A DNA stretch of 6,487 nt. It comes from Nitrospinota bacterium. GTDB taxonomy: Bacteria > Nitrospinota > Nitrospinia > UBA9942 > JAHJSF01. Shown here one piece after another: positions 1-5,950 of the stretch. The position numbers were made by a program, and so were the translations under genes. The stretch's first letter is position 1. Each line of letters opens with the position of its first letter. The notes beneath the pieces were generated by a model. The model was not told where the DNA came from and did not search any database. It was given only the letters and a program-made list of their open reading frames with translations. Where the stretch lies: contig JAHJSF010000160.1 in the NCBI GenBank assembly GCA_018830405.1, positions 1 to 6,487 of the forward strand, written 5' to 3'.

Positions 1-368
1 GTCGTCTTCCCGTTTGTCCCCGTTATGCCTATAACAGATATCTCCTTAGAGGGATCGCCGTAGAACTTGGAAGAAACAAGGGGAAGGGCGCGGCGTGAAT
101 TGGGGACGACCGCTATCCCGAAATGGGGGTCGATTTTCATCATATCAAGCACCGACGACGGCATACGCTCAGCAATAATAGCCTTGGCCCCCCTTTTAAC
201 GGCATCCTGAAGGTAGTCATGCCCGTCCGCCTTAAAACCGCGCACCGCCACAAAGAGATAATTGTCTTTAACCTCGGCCGAATTGTAGGCAATCCCCTTT
301 ATATCTATATCGGCATCGCCGACAAACGATATTGTAGGAATTCCCTCTATAAGTTCTTTTAATTTCAT
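1..368 (-). CDS. murE: UDP-N-acetylmuramoyl-tripeptide synthetase (MurE), 5' part only
   Basis: Cytoplasmic Mur ligase that adds the third stem-peptide amino acid (meso-diaminopimelate or lysine) to UDP-MurNAc-L-Ala-D-Glu using ATP. Only the first 122 codons are inside the window; the frame is open to the edge. The protein begins MKLKELIEGI. The N-terminal UDP-binding Mur domain is recognisable from the pieces IKGIAYNSAEV, LFVAVRGFKADGHDY and FYGDPSKEISVIGITGTNGKT. The last complete codons encode the ATP-binding P-loop GTNGKT (about residues 117-122), which identifies a Mur ligase; AVRGFKADGH and its place right after ftsI point to MurE rather than MurC, MurD or MurF. The start is the ATG at 366-368, 6 nt after the ftsI stop; a nearby ATG at 371-373 is out of frame and stops at once. 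The ribosome binding site is weak, so translation is probably coupled to ftsI. The residues that choose Dap or Lys lie outside the window, so the substrate cannot be told. Confidence 0.95.
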   Translation of the reverse strand, partial: MKLKELIEGIPTISFVGDADIDIKGIAYNSAEVKDNYLFVAVRGFKADGHDYLQDAVKRGAKAIIAERMPSSVLDMMKIDPHFGIAVVPNSRRALPLVSSKFYGDPSKEISVIGITGTNGKT

Positions 369-374
369 ATCATT

Positions 375-2159
375 TTACAGCTTCTTTTTGTTTAGGGGGG
401 GGACGCTCAGCTCAACCAGCTTGTCATTATCACCATAGACATAGTAGAGAGAGTTGTCATCAGGAACCATATTCAGATAACCGGCTGTCCTCTCGGCTAT
501 ATTTTTGAATACAGGGGCTGCCACCACGCCGCCGTAAAACTCTTTTTGCGGTTCGTCTATCATCACCAAAATTGCTATACGAGGGGCCTCAGCCGGGAAA
601 TAACCGACGAATGTGGCTATAAACTTATCGCTTGAATAACCTCCCCCGTCCACCTTACTCTTCTGAGACGTCCCTGTCTTACCCGCTACTCGAAAGCCGG
701 AGATTGCCGCCCTGCTTCCGGTTCCCTCCCTGACAACATTCTCAAGGAGGTCGGTCATAATCCTGCTCGTATCCTGAGAAATAGCCCTGCGGACGACCTC
801 GGTGTTAAATGTTTTAACCATATGACCCTCCTTGCTAAGCCCCTTGACCACCCTCGGTTTCAGAAGAAGCCCTCCATTGGCCACCGCAGAAACAGCGGTA
901 ATCAGCTGCATCTGGGTAACGGATAGCTCCTGCCCGAATGACATAGCCGGCAGAGAACTGGATGTCCATCTGTCAATACTTCTGAAGAGTCCGTTTGATT
1001 CGGCCGGCAGGTCTATACCTGTCTTGGAGCCGATACCAAACCGCTGCATATAGTTATAAAACTGATCCGATTCAAGTATCTCCCCAATCTTTACCGCTCC
1101 GATATTGGAGGATTTGGCCAAAACATCCTTGATGGTTAAATCCTGATATTTTTTATTATGCGCCTCATGTATGTTAAGCCCCCCCACTCTATATTCCCCA
1201 TTCTCACAGTAGACCGTATCAGTAGGCTTCATGAGACCGCTATCGATAGAGGCGGCCGCCAAGAGCACCTTGAAGGTTGACCCAGGTTCAAAGGTATGCG
1301 ACACCGCCTTGTTACTCCATAGGCGCTTATCGTAACTATCATACTCATTCGGGTTAAATTGGGGCTGATCGGCCATGGCCAACACCTCCCCGGTCATCGG
1401 GTCCATCACTATCACCACCCCGCCAACAGCATTGGTCGCCTTGACCTGCTTCCTAAGCTCGTGCTCGGCAAAGTGCTGAATAACCTTATCCATCGTCAAA
1501 ACAAGGTCGATACCCTTGAGTTCGTTCCCCCCATCTTGCTCCTCCCCTTCAAACAGGTTATTGAAGAGGTCTAAGTCGGTTCTTATCTTCTTAGGCGCGG
1601 AGCGGATATAGCTGTCGTAATAATATTCAATCCCTGCCAGTCCCTGATTATCGATCCCCACAAACCCGATGGAACGGGCCCCTAACTCTCTACTCGGGTA
1701 GTACCTGCGCCCCTCGTTTAGAAAATCAACCCCCTTAAGATTAAGTTTCCTAACCTTATTGGCGACCTCGGGAGATATCTGCCTATCAATCCAGACAAAC
1801 CTCTTATCCCCGGACAGGTCCCTCTTTATTTTTTCCTTACTTATCCCAAGGGCCTTGGAAAGTTTTGAAGCTGTCAGGTCGACATTCTCGACCATAAAGG
1901 GCCTGACAAAGAGAGACTCGGCCTCAATCGTAACCGCCATCTCCCTCCCCTCCCTGTCAAAAATTGTTCCGCGATCAGGGCGTTTATATATCGTTTTGCT
2001 ATACTGAGGGGCCGAAAACTTAAGAAGCTTGTCATGCCAAACTATATGTACCTGAAAGAGTCTCCAAGCAATAACAAGGAAGATAACCACGAAGAAACCT
2101 CCGGAAAGAATAATCTTCCGCTGACGCACCACGTTCCCGGATGAATTATCCTTTACCAT
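375..2159 (-). CDS. ftsI: Septal peptidoglycan transpeptidase FtsI (penicillin-binding protein 3 type, class B PBP)
   Basis: Class B penicillin-binding protein, 594 aa, that crosslinks septal peptidoglycan in the periplasm and works with FtsW, FtsL and partners in the divisome. Visible parts: a short cytoplasmic tail, one membrane helix at about residues 17-37, the PBP dimerisation domain (RPDRGTIFDREG at about 60-71, RRYYPSRELGARSIGFVG at about 151-168), and the transpeptidase domain with all three active-site motifs: S294-T-F-K297 (EPGSTFK), S350-S-N352, and K494-T-G496 (AGKTGTS). Length is close to E. coli FtsI. The protein ends about 35 residues after the transpeptidase fold with no PASTA repeat, which many homologues outside the gammaproteobacteria carry. 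The start is well supported: a GGAGG at 2167-2171 lies 7 nt before the ATG. The ATG overlaps the ftsL stop by one base (TAATG), and murE follows 6 nt downstream, as in most dcw clusters. PBP2 (MrdA) is excluded mainly by this context. Nothing looks degraded. Confidence 0.97.
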   Translation of the reverse strand: MVKDNSSGNVVRQRKIILSGGFFVVIFLVIAWRLFQVHIVWHDKLLKFSAPQYSKTIYKRPDRGTIFDREGREMAVTIEAESLFVRPFMVENVDLTASKLSKALGISKEKIKRDLSGDKRFVWIDRQISPEVANKVRKLNLKGVDFLNEGRRYYPSRELGARSIGFVGIDNQGLAGIEYYYDSYIRSAPKKIRTDLDLFNNLFEGEEQDGGNELKGIDLVLTMDKVIQHFAEHELRKQVKATNAVGGVVIVMDPMTGEVLAMADQPQFNPNEYDSYDKRLWSNKAVSHTFEPGSTFKVLLAAASIDSGLMKPTDTVYCENGEYRVGGLNIHEAHNKKYQDLTIKDVLAKSSNIGAVKIGEILESDQFYNYMQRFGIGSKTGIDLPAESNGLFRSIDRWTSSSLPAMSFGQELSVTQMQLITAVSAVANGGLLLKPRVVKGLSKEGHMVKTFNTEVVRRAISQDTSRIMTDLLENVVREGTGSRAAISGFRVAGKTGTSQKSKVDGGGYSSDKFIATFVGYFPAEAPRIAILVMIDEPQKEFYGGVVAAPVFKNIAERTAGYLNMVPDDNSLYYVYGDNDKLVELSVPPLNKKKL

Positions 2160-2470
2160 TACTTGGCCTCCGGCTCTGTTTCAATATATATAACCTCCCC
2201 CCGACGAGGGAGCCTAAAACCCTTTTTCACGGCCTCATTCTCTATCCCCTCGTAAGACCTCAGGCTCTGCAACTCTATCCTCAGCAAACTGTTGTGCCTT
2301 GATAAATCCTTCCTCTCGCTCTCCACGCGGTCAAACTCCCGTCTCAAAGAAATAATCTTCACGCTCGGCCACAAATATATAAGGGTGGCTATTACAAATA
2401 TGGCAATTCCGGCCGCATAAAAAAGTGTGTCCTCAGCAGATAACCCCCGCTTCTCTTTGATGGTAATCAT
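2159..2470 (-). CDS. ftsL: Cell division protein FtsL-like (single-pass membrane coiled-coil protein)
   Basis: A 103-aa bitopic membrane protein. In relatives FtsL forms a complex with FtsB/DivIC and FtsQ and activates the FtsWI synthase at the septum. The sequence shows a short charged N-terminus (KEKRG), one hydrophobic helix at about residues 17-35, then a charged heptad-like segment at about 36-75 (LRREFDRVESERKDLSRHNSLLRIELQSL) typical of the FtsL/DivIC coiled coil, and a short C-terminal tail with GFRLPRRGEVIYIE, a pattern common at the end of this family. FtsL proteins are poorly conserved in sequence; the call rests on size, topology and position between rsmH and ftsI. The ATG overlaps the rsmH stop by one base (TAATG), and the stop overlaps the ftsI start the same way, so translation is likely coupled. 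Its own Shine-Dalgarno sequence is weak. Confidence 0.9.
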   Translation of the reverse strand: MITIKEKRGLSAEDTLFYAAGIAIFVIATLIYLWPSVKIISLRREFDRVESERKDLSRHNSLLRIELQSLRSYEGIENEAVKKGFRLPRRGEVIYIETEPEAK

Positions 2471-3408
2471 TACCCGTCACCCAACCTTTCAGCCACGCGT
2501 AGTTTGGCACTTCTAACCCTCGGGTTTTCCTCTATCTCGCTATCAGTAGGCACAACCGGCCTGTTGGTAAGAATCTTCAACTTTGGCTTAACGTCACAGG
2601 TGCAAATTGGGGACTTAGGAGGACAGATACACCCCCTGGCATTTTCTCTAAAGATATTTTTAACGATTCGATCTTCAAGTGAGTGGTAGGATATGGCCGC
2701 AATGCGCCCCCCTTCTTTCAGAACGCCTATGGCACCCCTTAGCCCTCTCTCAAGATGCTCAAGTTCCTGATTCACAGCTATGCGAATCCCCTGAAAGGTA
2801 CGGACAACAGCATCTGTCTTGGCGTTGGGGGATGAAGGAGGCAGGGCGCCCCTGATTATATCGGCCAACTCCAAGGTGGAGTCGACCCCTTTTTTATCCC
2901 TCTCTCGGACTATGGCGGAGGCAATCCGGCCGGCAAACCTCTCCTCTCCAAAATCCTTAATTATCTTCTTAAGCTCGTCTCGTGAATAACGGCTCACAAT
3001 ATCTGAAGCGGAGACATAGTCCTCTCTATCCATTCTCATATCAAGCATACCGTCCCTCTTAAAACTGAAGCCCCTCTCCCCCAGATACAACTGGCGGGTG
3101 GAAACTCCGAGATCAAAAAGAATACCGTCAACCTTCTCGTACCCGACGTCCGGCACAAACTTGTCTATATCGCTGTAATTTCCATGGACAAAAATAGTCC
3201 GGCCGCTAAACTCCTTAAGGCGTTCTGTGGCAAACCTTATAGCATCTGTATCCCTGTCTATCCCAATAACAACCCCATCCGGATTGCTTCTATCCAAAAG
3301 GGCCTCTACATGTCCCCCGTCTCCGAGGGTACAATCTACATAGACCCCGTCAGGGCGTGGAGCAATGGCCTCACAAACCTCCGAGACCATCGCCGGGAGG
3401 TGTATCAT
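2470..3408 (-). CDS. rsmH: 16S rRNA (cytosine-1402-N4)-methyltransferase RsmH (MraW)
   Basis: A 312-aa cytoplasmic SAM-dependent methyltransferase; the family methylates N4 of C1402 in the decoding centre of 16S rRNA. Family signatures are intact: SAM-binding motif I VDCTLGDGGH at residues 24-33, acidic residue D51 after VVIGI, FDLGVSTRQL at about 98-107, GFSFKRDGMLDMRMD at about 113-127, RTFQGIRIAVNQEL at about 203-216, SYHSLEDRIVK at about 240-250, and the cysteine-rich CICPPKSPICTC at about 260-271. Length matches the family's usual 300-320 aa. The ATG (3406-3408) overlaps the mraZ stop by 4 nt (ATGA), so it is probably translated by coupling; the protein begins only a few residues before the conserved HLPAMVSEV, so an upstream start is not needed. 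It lies second in the dcw operon, as usual. Confidence 0.98.
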   Translation of the reverse strand: MIHLPAMVSEVCEAIAPRPDGVYVDCTLGDGGHVEALLDRSNPDGVVIGIDRDTDAIRFATERLKEFSGRTIFVHGNYSDIDKFVPDVGYEKVDGILFDLGVSTRQLYLGERGFSFKRDGMLDMRMDREDYVSASDIVSRYSRDELKKIIKDFGEERFAGRIASAIVRERDKKGVDSTLELADIIRGALPPSSPNAKTDAVVRTFQGIRIAVNQELEHLERGLRGAIGVLKEGGRIAAISYHSLEDRIVKNIFRENARGCICPPKSPICTCDVKPKLKILTNRPVVPTDSEIEENPRVRSAKLRVAERLGDG

Positions 3409-3854
3409 AGGAAACCTATCTCTCCCAACTTCTCAGGCAGCTCATTCAAGCCGCCGCTCGCCTCCATATCATCTTGAAACTTCTTGAACCTATCGCTGCT
3501 CCATATCTCAATCTTGTTCATAATCCCGATGATAGAGACATCCTTATCTATTCCGGCGTGTTCTCTAAGCTGGGCCGATATAAGAATTCTTCCCTGACCG
3601 TCCAACTCGCATTCGGTAGCCCGGGCAAAGATAGACCTCATGAAGGCCTTAGTTTCTTTGTGCGAGGTAGGTATCCTTTGAAGCTCCTCCTGATACTTCA
3701 TCCACTCTTCTAAAGGATAGGAGATTATATAGTTCTCAACGTTGGTGAGGATAAGCTTGCCGTTGTATTTGGTGTTGATGATATCCCTGAACCGTGAAGG
3801 AATTCGCATCCTCCCCTTCGCATCTACACTCTGTTCATAGGTGCCAATAAACAT
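3405..3854 (-). CDS. mraZ: Transcriptional regulator MraZ (dcw cluster regulator)
   Basis: A 149-aa DNA-binding protein of the MraZ/AbrB-like fold. In studied bacteria MraZ forms a ring-shaped oligomer and binds repeated TGG-containing boxes upstream of its own gene, controlling the dcw operon. The sequence has the two expected SpoVT/AbrB-like halves, each with a DxxGR motif: D11-A-K-G-R15 (followed by MRIPSRF) and D85-G-Q-G-R89 (followed by ILISAQLREHA). The frame stays open upstream to an ATG at 3936-3938, which would add 28 residues. I reject that start: MFIGTYEQSVDAKGR is the usual beginning of MraZ, AGGAG (3861-3865) sits 6 nt before the ATG at 3852-3854, and the longer version would begin inside the predicted -35 box and translate the operator. 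The stop overlaps rsmH by 4 nt. A three-repeat operator lies 22 nt upstream of the chosen start, so autoregulation is likely. Confidence 0.96.
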   Translation of the reverse strand: MFIGTYEQSVDAKGRMRIPSRFRDIINTKYNGKLILTNVENYIISYPLEEWMKYQEELQRIPTSHKETKAFMRSIFARATECELDGQGRILISAQLREHAGIDKDVSIIGIMNKIEIWSSDRFKKFQDDMEASGGLNELPEKLGEIGFL

Positions 3855-3860
3855 GATATA

Positions 3861-3865
3861 CTCCT
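3861..3865 (-). promoter_or_regulatory. Ribosome binding site of mraZ
   Basis: On the minus strand AGGAG is followed by six bases (TATATC) and the ATG at 3854. It fixes the mraZ start at 3854 rather than at the in-frame ATG at 3938, which would produce 28 extra residues unlike any MraZ N-terminus. Confidence 0.85.
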
Positions 3866-3876
3866 GAAAGTAATGA

Positions 3877-3901
3877 GCCACTTTCGACCACTTTCGACCA
3901 T
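3877..3901 (-). promoter_or_regulatory. MraZ operator: three TGG repeats with 10-bp period
   Basis: Read on the minus strand, the decamer TGGTCGAAAG occurs twice without a gap (3900-3891 and 3890-3881) and is followed by a third, partial unit TGGC (3880-3877). Known MraZ boxes are direct repeats with a TGGG-like core repeated every 10 bp upstream of mraZ; the same spacing and the TGG core are seen here, with TGGT in place of TGGG. The site lies between the predicted -10 box and the mraZ ribosome binding site, so bound MraZ could block initiation or early elongation. The repeat is seen directly; its role is inferred from the family. Confidence 0.85.
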
Positions 3902-3909
3902 ACAAGAAC

Positions 3910-3938
3910 AAAATACACCACAAACCATTACTTATCAA
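3910..3938 (-). promoter_or_regulatory. Predicted sigma70-type promoter of the mraZ-rsmH-ftsL-ftsI-murE operon
   Basis: On the minus strand there is TTGATA (3938-3933, 5 of 6 matches to TTGACA), a spacer of exactly 17 bp, and TATTTT (3915-3910, 4 of 6 matches to TATAAT). Just upstream (about 3939-3972) is a strongly A/T-rich stretch with T and A runs, which could act as an UP element. Transcription would start near 3903, at the edge of the MraZ operator, giving a leader of about 50 nt before mraZ. Prediction from sequence only. Confidence 0.65.
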
Positions 3939-4109
3939 GTAAAAAATAAGATTTTTTAAACTTTTTTTTACATCCGGAAATTCCCCCTTTTACCAAAAAA
4001 TCTCGGCGGATGAGATTAAAGAGCTAAACTTGGGCCCCCAAAACTCAGAAATCACTCAGATATATTGGAGTATTGGCGCCGTTGTGATACAGTTTGTGGT
4101 GATAATCTG

Positions 4110-4125
4110 TTGCAATCCATTGCAA
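4110..4125. promoter_or_regulatory. 16-bp inverted repeat upstream of ctpA, possible operator
   Basis: TTGCAATCCATTGCAA consists of two perfect 7-bp arms (TTGCAAT/ATTGCAA) with a 2-bp centre, 71 bp before the ctpA start. Dyads of this size often bind dimeric helix-turn-helix regulators. No regulator is encoded in the window apart from MraZ, whose sites are direct repeats, so the binding protein, if any, is unknown. Confidence 0.35.
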
Positions 4126-4196
4126 TGAGGGAGAATGATTGAAACATACTATACGGTCGCTCCATTGCCGGCCGCATAATATAAAAAGGTAATAAG

Positions 4197-5501
4197 ATGA
4201 AAAATAGGATAAAAACCATAATCGCAGTCACGGGAGTTTTACTCCTTATATCGACAGCTATCGCTCTATACAGCGGACAACAGCAGGTCATGGCCCTCGG
4301 AGAAGGACGCGGCGGTTATGAACATATCAGCACATTTGCTGAAGTCCTCAGCATACTAACCACCTCCTATGTCAAAGAGGTGGACACAAAAGAGCTTATC
4401 GAAGGGGCCATAAACGGCATGCTCGAAACCCTCGACCCGCACAGTGCCTACCTAACCCCGGAGAATTTCAAAGAGTTACAGATTGATACCAAAGGGGAAT
4501 TCGGCGGACTCGGCATAGAAATAACCATTAAGGACAAGCTCCTAACCATAGTATCCCCTATTGAGGATACCCCGGCCCACCAGGCGGGGATAAAGGCGGG
4601 GGATATAATAATTAAAATAGACGAAGAACTAACGAGAGACATGTCTCTGACAGACGCTGTTAATAAAATGAGGGGGAAACCGGGCACCTCCATCACTCTG
4701 ACCATAATAAGGAAGGATGCCTCCCAGCCGATTGCGATAAATATAACGAGGGACATCATAAAGATAAAGAGTGTTACCTACGAAATTATCGGCGGAGATA
4801 TCGGCTATGTAAAGTTGAAAAAGTTTATAAACCATAGCGACAGAGACCTGGTCGGCGCACTGAACAAATTCAAAGAGGCCAAGGTCTCGGGAATTATACT
4901 CGACCTTAGGAATAACCCGGGAGGTCTCCTCACCCAAGCGGTAAGCGTAACAAATCAGTTTGTCAAAAAGGGCCAGCTTATTGTCTACACTAAGGGGAGG
5001 GCCAAAGAACAAGATCAGAGATACATCGCCGAACATGACGGCCTATTTACCGAAGGGCCGATGATTGTCCTGGTTAACGCCGGAAGCGCCAGCGCCTCTG
5101 AAATTGTAGCCGGAGCCTTACAGGATACAAAGAGGGCTATAGTATTGGGGGAAACATCCTTTGGTAAAGGTTCGGTCCAAACAGTTATCCCTCTCAGCGA
5201 CTCCTCTGGTCTAAAACTTACCACCGCCCTCTACTACACCCCGAACGACCGTGTAATTCAGGGGGAAGGGATAATTCCAGACATTGTTGTGGTTGAAGAA
5301 AAAACAGAGATAGCCGCCAAGGAAGAAAATAAGACCCCGAATCATCTTAGAGAAAAAGACCTCAACAATTATATAAAGAAGGATAAAAAGGGAACAGTCA
5401 AAGAGAAGGAAAAGGGGTATTCAGCAGACGGAGATATTGTTAAGGAACGGGCCGTAGCCCTCCTCAAGAGCTGGAAAATATTTAAAACAAACAAAAATTA
5501 G
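4197..5501 (+). CDS. ctpA: S41-family carboxyl-terminal processing protease (CtpA/Prc type)
   Basis: A 434-aa serine protease that acts in the periplasm or on the outer face of the inner membrane; relatives trim protein C-termini and degrade envelope proteins such as murein hydrolases. Parts in order: signal peptide or membrane anchor at about residues 7-25; an N-terminal helical segment with EGAINGMLETLDPHSAYL at about 69-86; a PDZ domain at about 95-180 (GGLGIEI at 103-109, AGIKAGDIIIKI at 130-141); then the S41 core with LDLRNNPGG (235-243), GSASASEIVAGALQD (296-310) and FGKGSVQ (322-328). S299 and K324 form the expected Ser-Lys dyad, spaced 25 residues apart as in E. coli Prc and B. subtilis CtpB, with Q328 four residues later. 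The C-terminus has a Lys/Glu-rich stretch (about 367-407). An AAAGG at 4185-4189, 7 nt before the ATG, supports the start. It diverges from mraZ and is followed after 12 nt by a small membrane ORF. The natural substrate cannot be read from sequence. Confidence 0.95.
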   Translation: MKNRIKTIIAVTGVLLLISTAIALYSGQQQVMALGEGRGGYEHISTFAEVLSILTTSYVKEVDTKELIEGAINGMLETLDPHSAYLTPENFKELQIDTKGEFGGLGIEITIKDKLLTIVSPIEDTPAHQAGIKAGDIIIKIDEELTRDMSLTDAVNKMRGKPGTSITLTIIRKDASQPIAINITRDIIKIKSVTYEIIGGDIGYVKLKKFINHSDRDLVGALNKFKEAKVSGIILDLRNNPGGLLTQAVSVTNQFVKKGQLIVYTKGRAKEQDQRYIAEHDGLFTEGPMIVLVNAGSASASEIVAGALQDTKRAIVLGETSFGKGSVQTVIPLSDSSGLKLTTALYYTPNDRVIQGEGIIPDIVVVEEKTEIAAKEENKTPNHLREKDLNNYIKKDKKGTVKEKEKGYSADGDIVKERAVALLKSWKIFKTNKN

Positions 5502-5513
5502 TATCTATCCGTC

Positions 5514-5705
5514 GTGACCGCGAACAATAAGGAAAAAAGGGAGAAGAAAAGACCCTGGATCGTCTCCTTTTACGTCTTTGCCGTCCTGGCTGTAACCTTT
5601 CTAACCCTCGCTATATCCATCTACTTCCTAAAGCCGAAACCAGAACCGGCCCAAGAGAAAATAAAGATAGACACCCCCCTAATCCCCTCGGAGCTGGTTG
5701 AATAA
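5514..5705 (+). CDS. Small single-pass membrane protein of unknown function, possibly a truncated gene
   Basis: A 63-codon ORF with a GTG start, 12 nt after the ctpA stop on the same strand, so probably co-transcribed and dependent on ctpA translation; no good Shine-Dalgarno sequence is seen. The product has a very basic N-terminus (NNKEKREKKRP), one hydrophobic helix at about residues 15-39 and a short proline/charged tail ending PLIPSELVE; the predicted topology is N-in. I recognise no family. In several Desulfobacterota-like genomes ctpA is followed by a divergent polysaccharide deacetylase with a similar basic-plus-helix N-terminus, so this could be the remnant of such a gene cut off by repeat insertion; that is inference without a diagnostic motif. 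The last 11 codons and stop are part of a 282-bp tandem duplication, and the copy at 5951 repeats them without an ORF upstream. It may be a real small protein or a truncated gene. Confidence 0.5.
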   Translation: MTANNKEKREKKRPWIVSFYVFAVLAVTFLTLAISIYFLKPKPEPAQEKIKIDTPLIPSELVE

Positions 5706-5950
5706 CTATTTTTAAAAGCCTTACCGCAGAGAACGCAGAGTTTATTTTTTCGTCATTCCCCGATTCTCCCCTCTTGTCATTCCGCATCCCCGATTAAAGC
5801 ATTCGAGGACATGCTTGATGCGGAATCCAGCCTAAGACGGTTGCATAGTTTGCTCTGGATTGCCCGGTCACGCCGGGCAATGACGGAGGTGGGGTTCCTC
5901 ACGCTGAGACACTGAGGCACAGAGTTTTGAATAGTCCCTCCCTTTAGCAA
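5669..5950. repeat. Tandem direct repeat, copy 1 (282 bp)
   Basis: The first unit of a head-to-tail duplication whose second unit is 5951-6231. It begins within the last codons of the 63-codon ORF (AGACACCCCC...) and ends at ...CCCTTTAGCAA. The units are nearly identical apart from a few substitutions (for example CCCCTCGG against CCCTTCGG, CACGCTGAG against CACACTGAG), a small difference near 5724, and a block exchange in the first hairpin. It contains a GAGAACGCAGAG segment, two hairpins (5776-5884) and ACTGAGGCACAGAG. Segments of this style recur as non-coding dispersed repeats in many environmental genomes; that is recollection, not a search. Confidence 0.9.
5776..5884. repeat. REP/MITE-like hairpin pair, copy 1, with long first loop
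   Basis: A 109-bp palindromic unit bounded by GTCATT and AATGAC. The left hairpin has a 10-bp stem, ATTCCGCATC (5779-5788) with GATGCGGAAT (5817-5826), and inside its loop a smaller stem AAGCAT/ATGCTT (5797-5802, 5811-5816). The right hairpin has a 9-bp stem, ATTGCCCGG (5859-5867) with CCGGGCAAT (5873-5881), and loop TCACG. No T run follows, so it is not a typical intrinsic terminator. The architecture resembles non-autonomous REP/BIME or MITE units; no transposase is present. Confidence 0.75.

Larger units (their letters stand above)
3855..4196. other. Divergent intergenic region between mraZ and ctpA
   Basis: This 342-nt region has no gene of its own. The mraZ side holds the ribosome binding site, MraZ operator and promoter described separately, then an A/T-rich block (about 3939-3972). 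In the middle is a small inverted repeat AATCTC/GAGATT (3999-4004 and 4012-4017, 7-nt loop), followed by T's on the minus strand; it could be a weak terminator, but the stem is only 6 bp. The ctpA side holds a 16-bp inverted repeat (4110-4125). I could not find a convincing -35/-10 pair for ctpA: CATAAT at 4175-4180 and TTGAAA at 4139-4144 exist but are 30 bp apart. Confidence 0.7.

Noticed and set aside
832-2007. Plus-strand frames of 71-82 codons opposite ftsI
   Set aside because: Antisense shadows of ftsI; the composition is what the complement of that gene produces.
3855-3938. N-terminal extension of MraZ by 28 residues from the ATG at 3938
   Set aside because: The extension would translate the MraZ operator and begin inside the predicted -35 box; the family start (MFIGTYEQSVDAKGR) and a well-placed AGGAG support 3854.
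3999-4017. Possible intrinsic terminator on the minus strand (AATCTC/GAGATT hairpin followed by T's)
   Set aside because: A 6-bp, partly A/T stem with a 7-nt loop is weak, and no gene upstream on that strand needs terminating within the window.
4139-4180. Promoter for ctpA from TTGAAA (4139-4144) and CATAAT (4175-4180)
   Set aside because: The spacing is 30 bp, far from the usual 16-18; no better pair was found.
4448-5036. Two minus-strand frames of 103 and 135 codons opposite ctpA
   Set aside because: They are antisense shadows of a well-supported protease gene and show no sensible domain or ribosome binding site.
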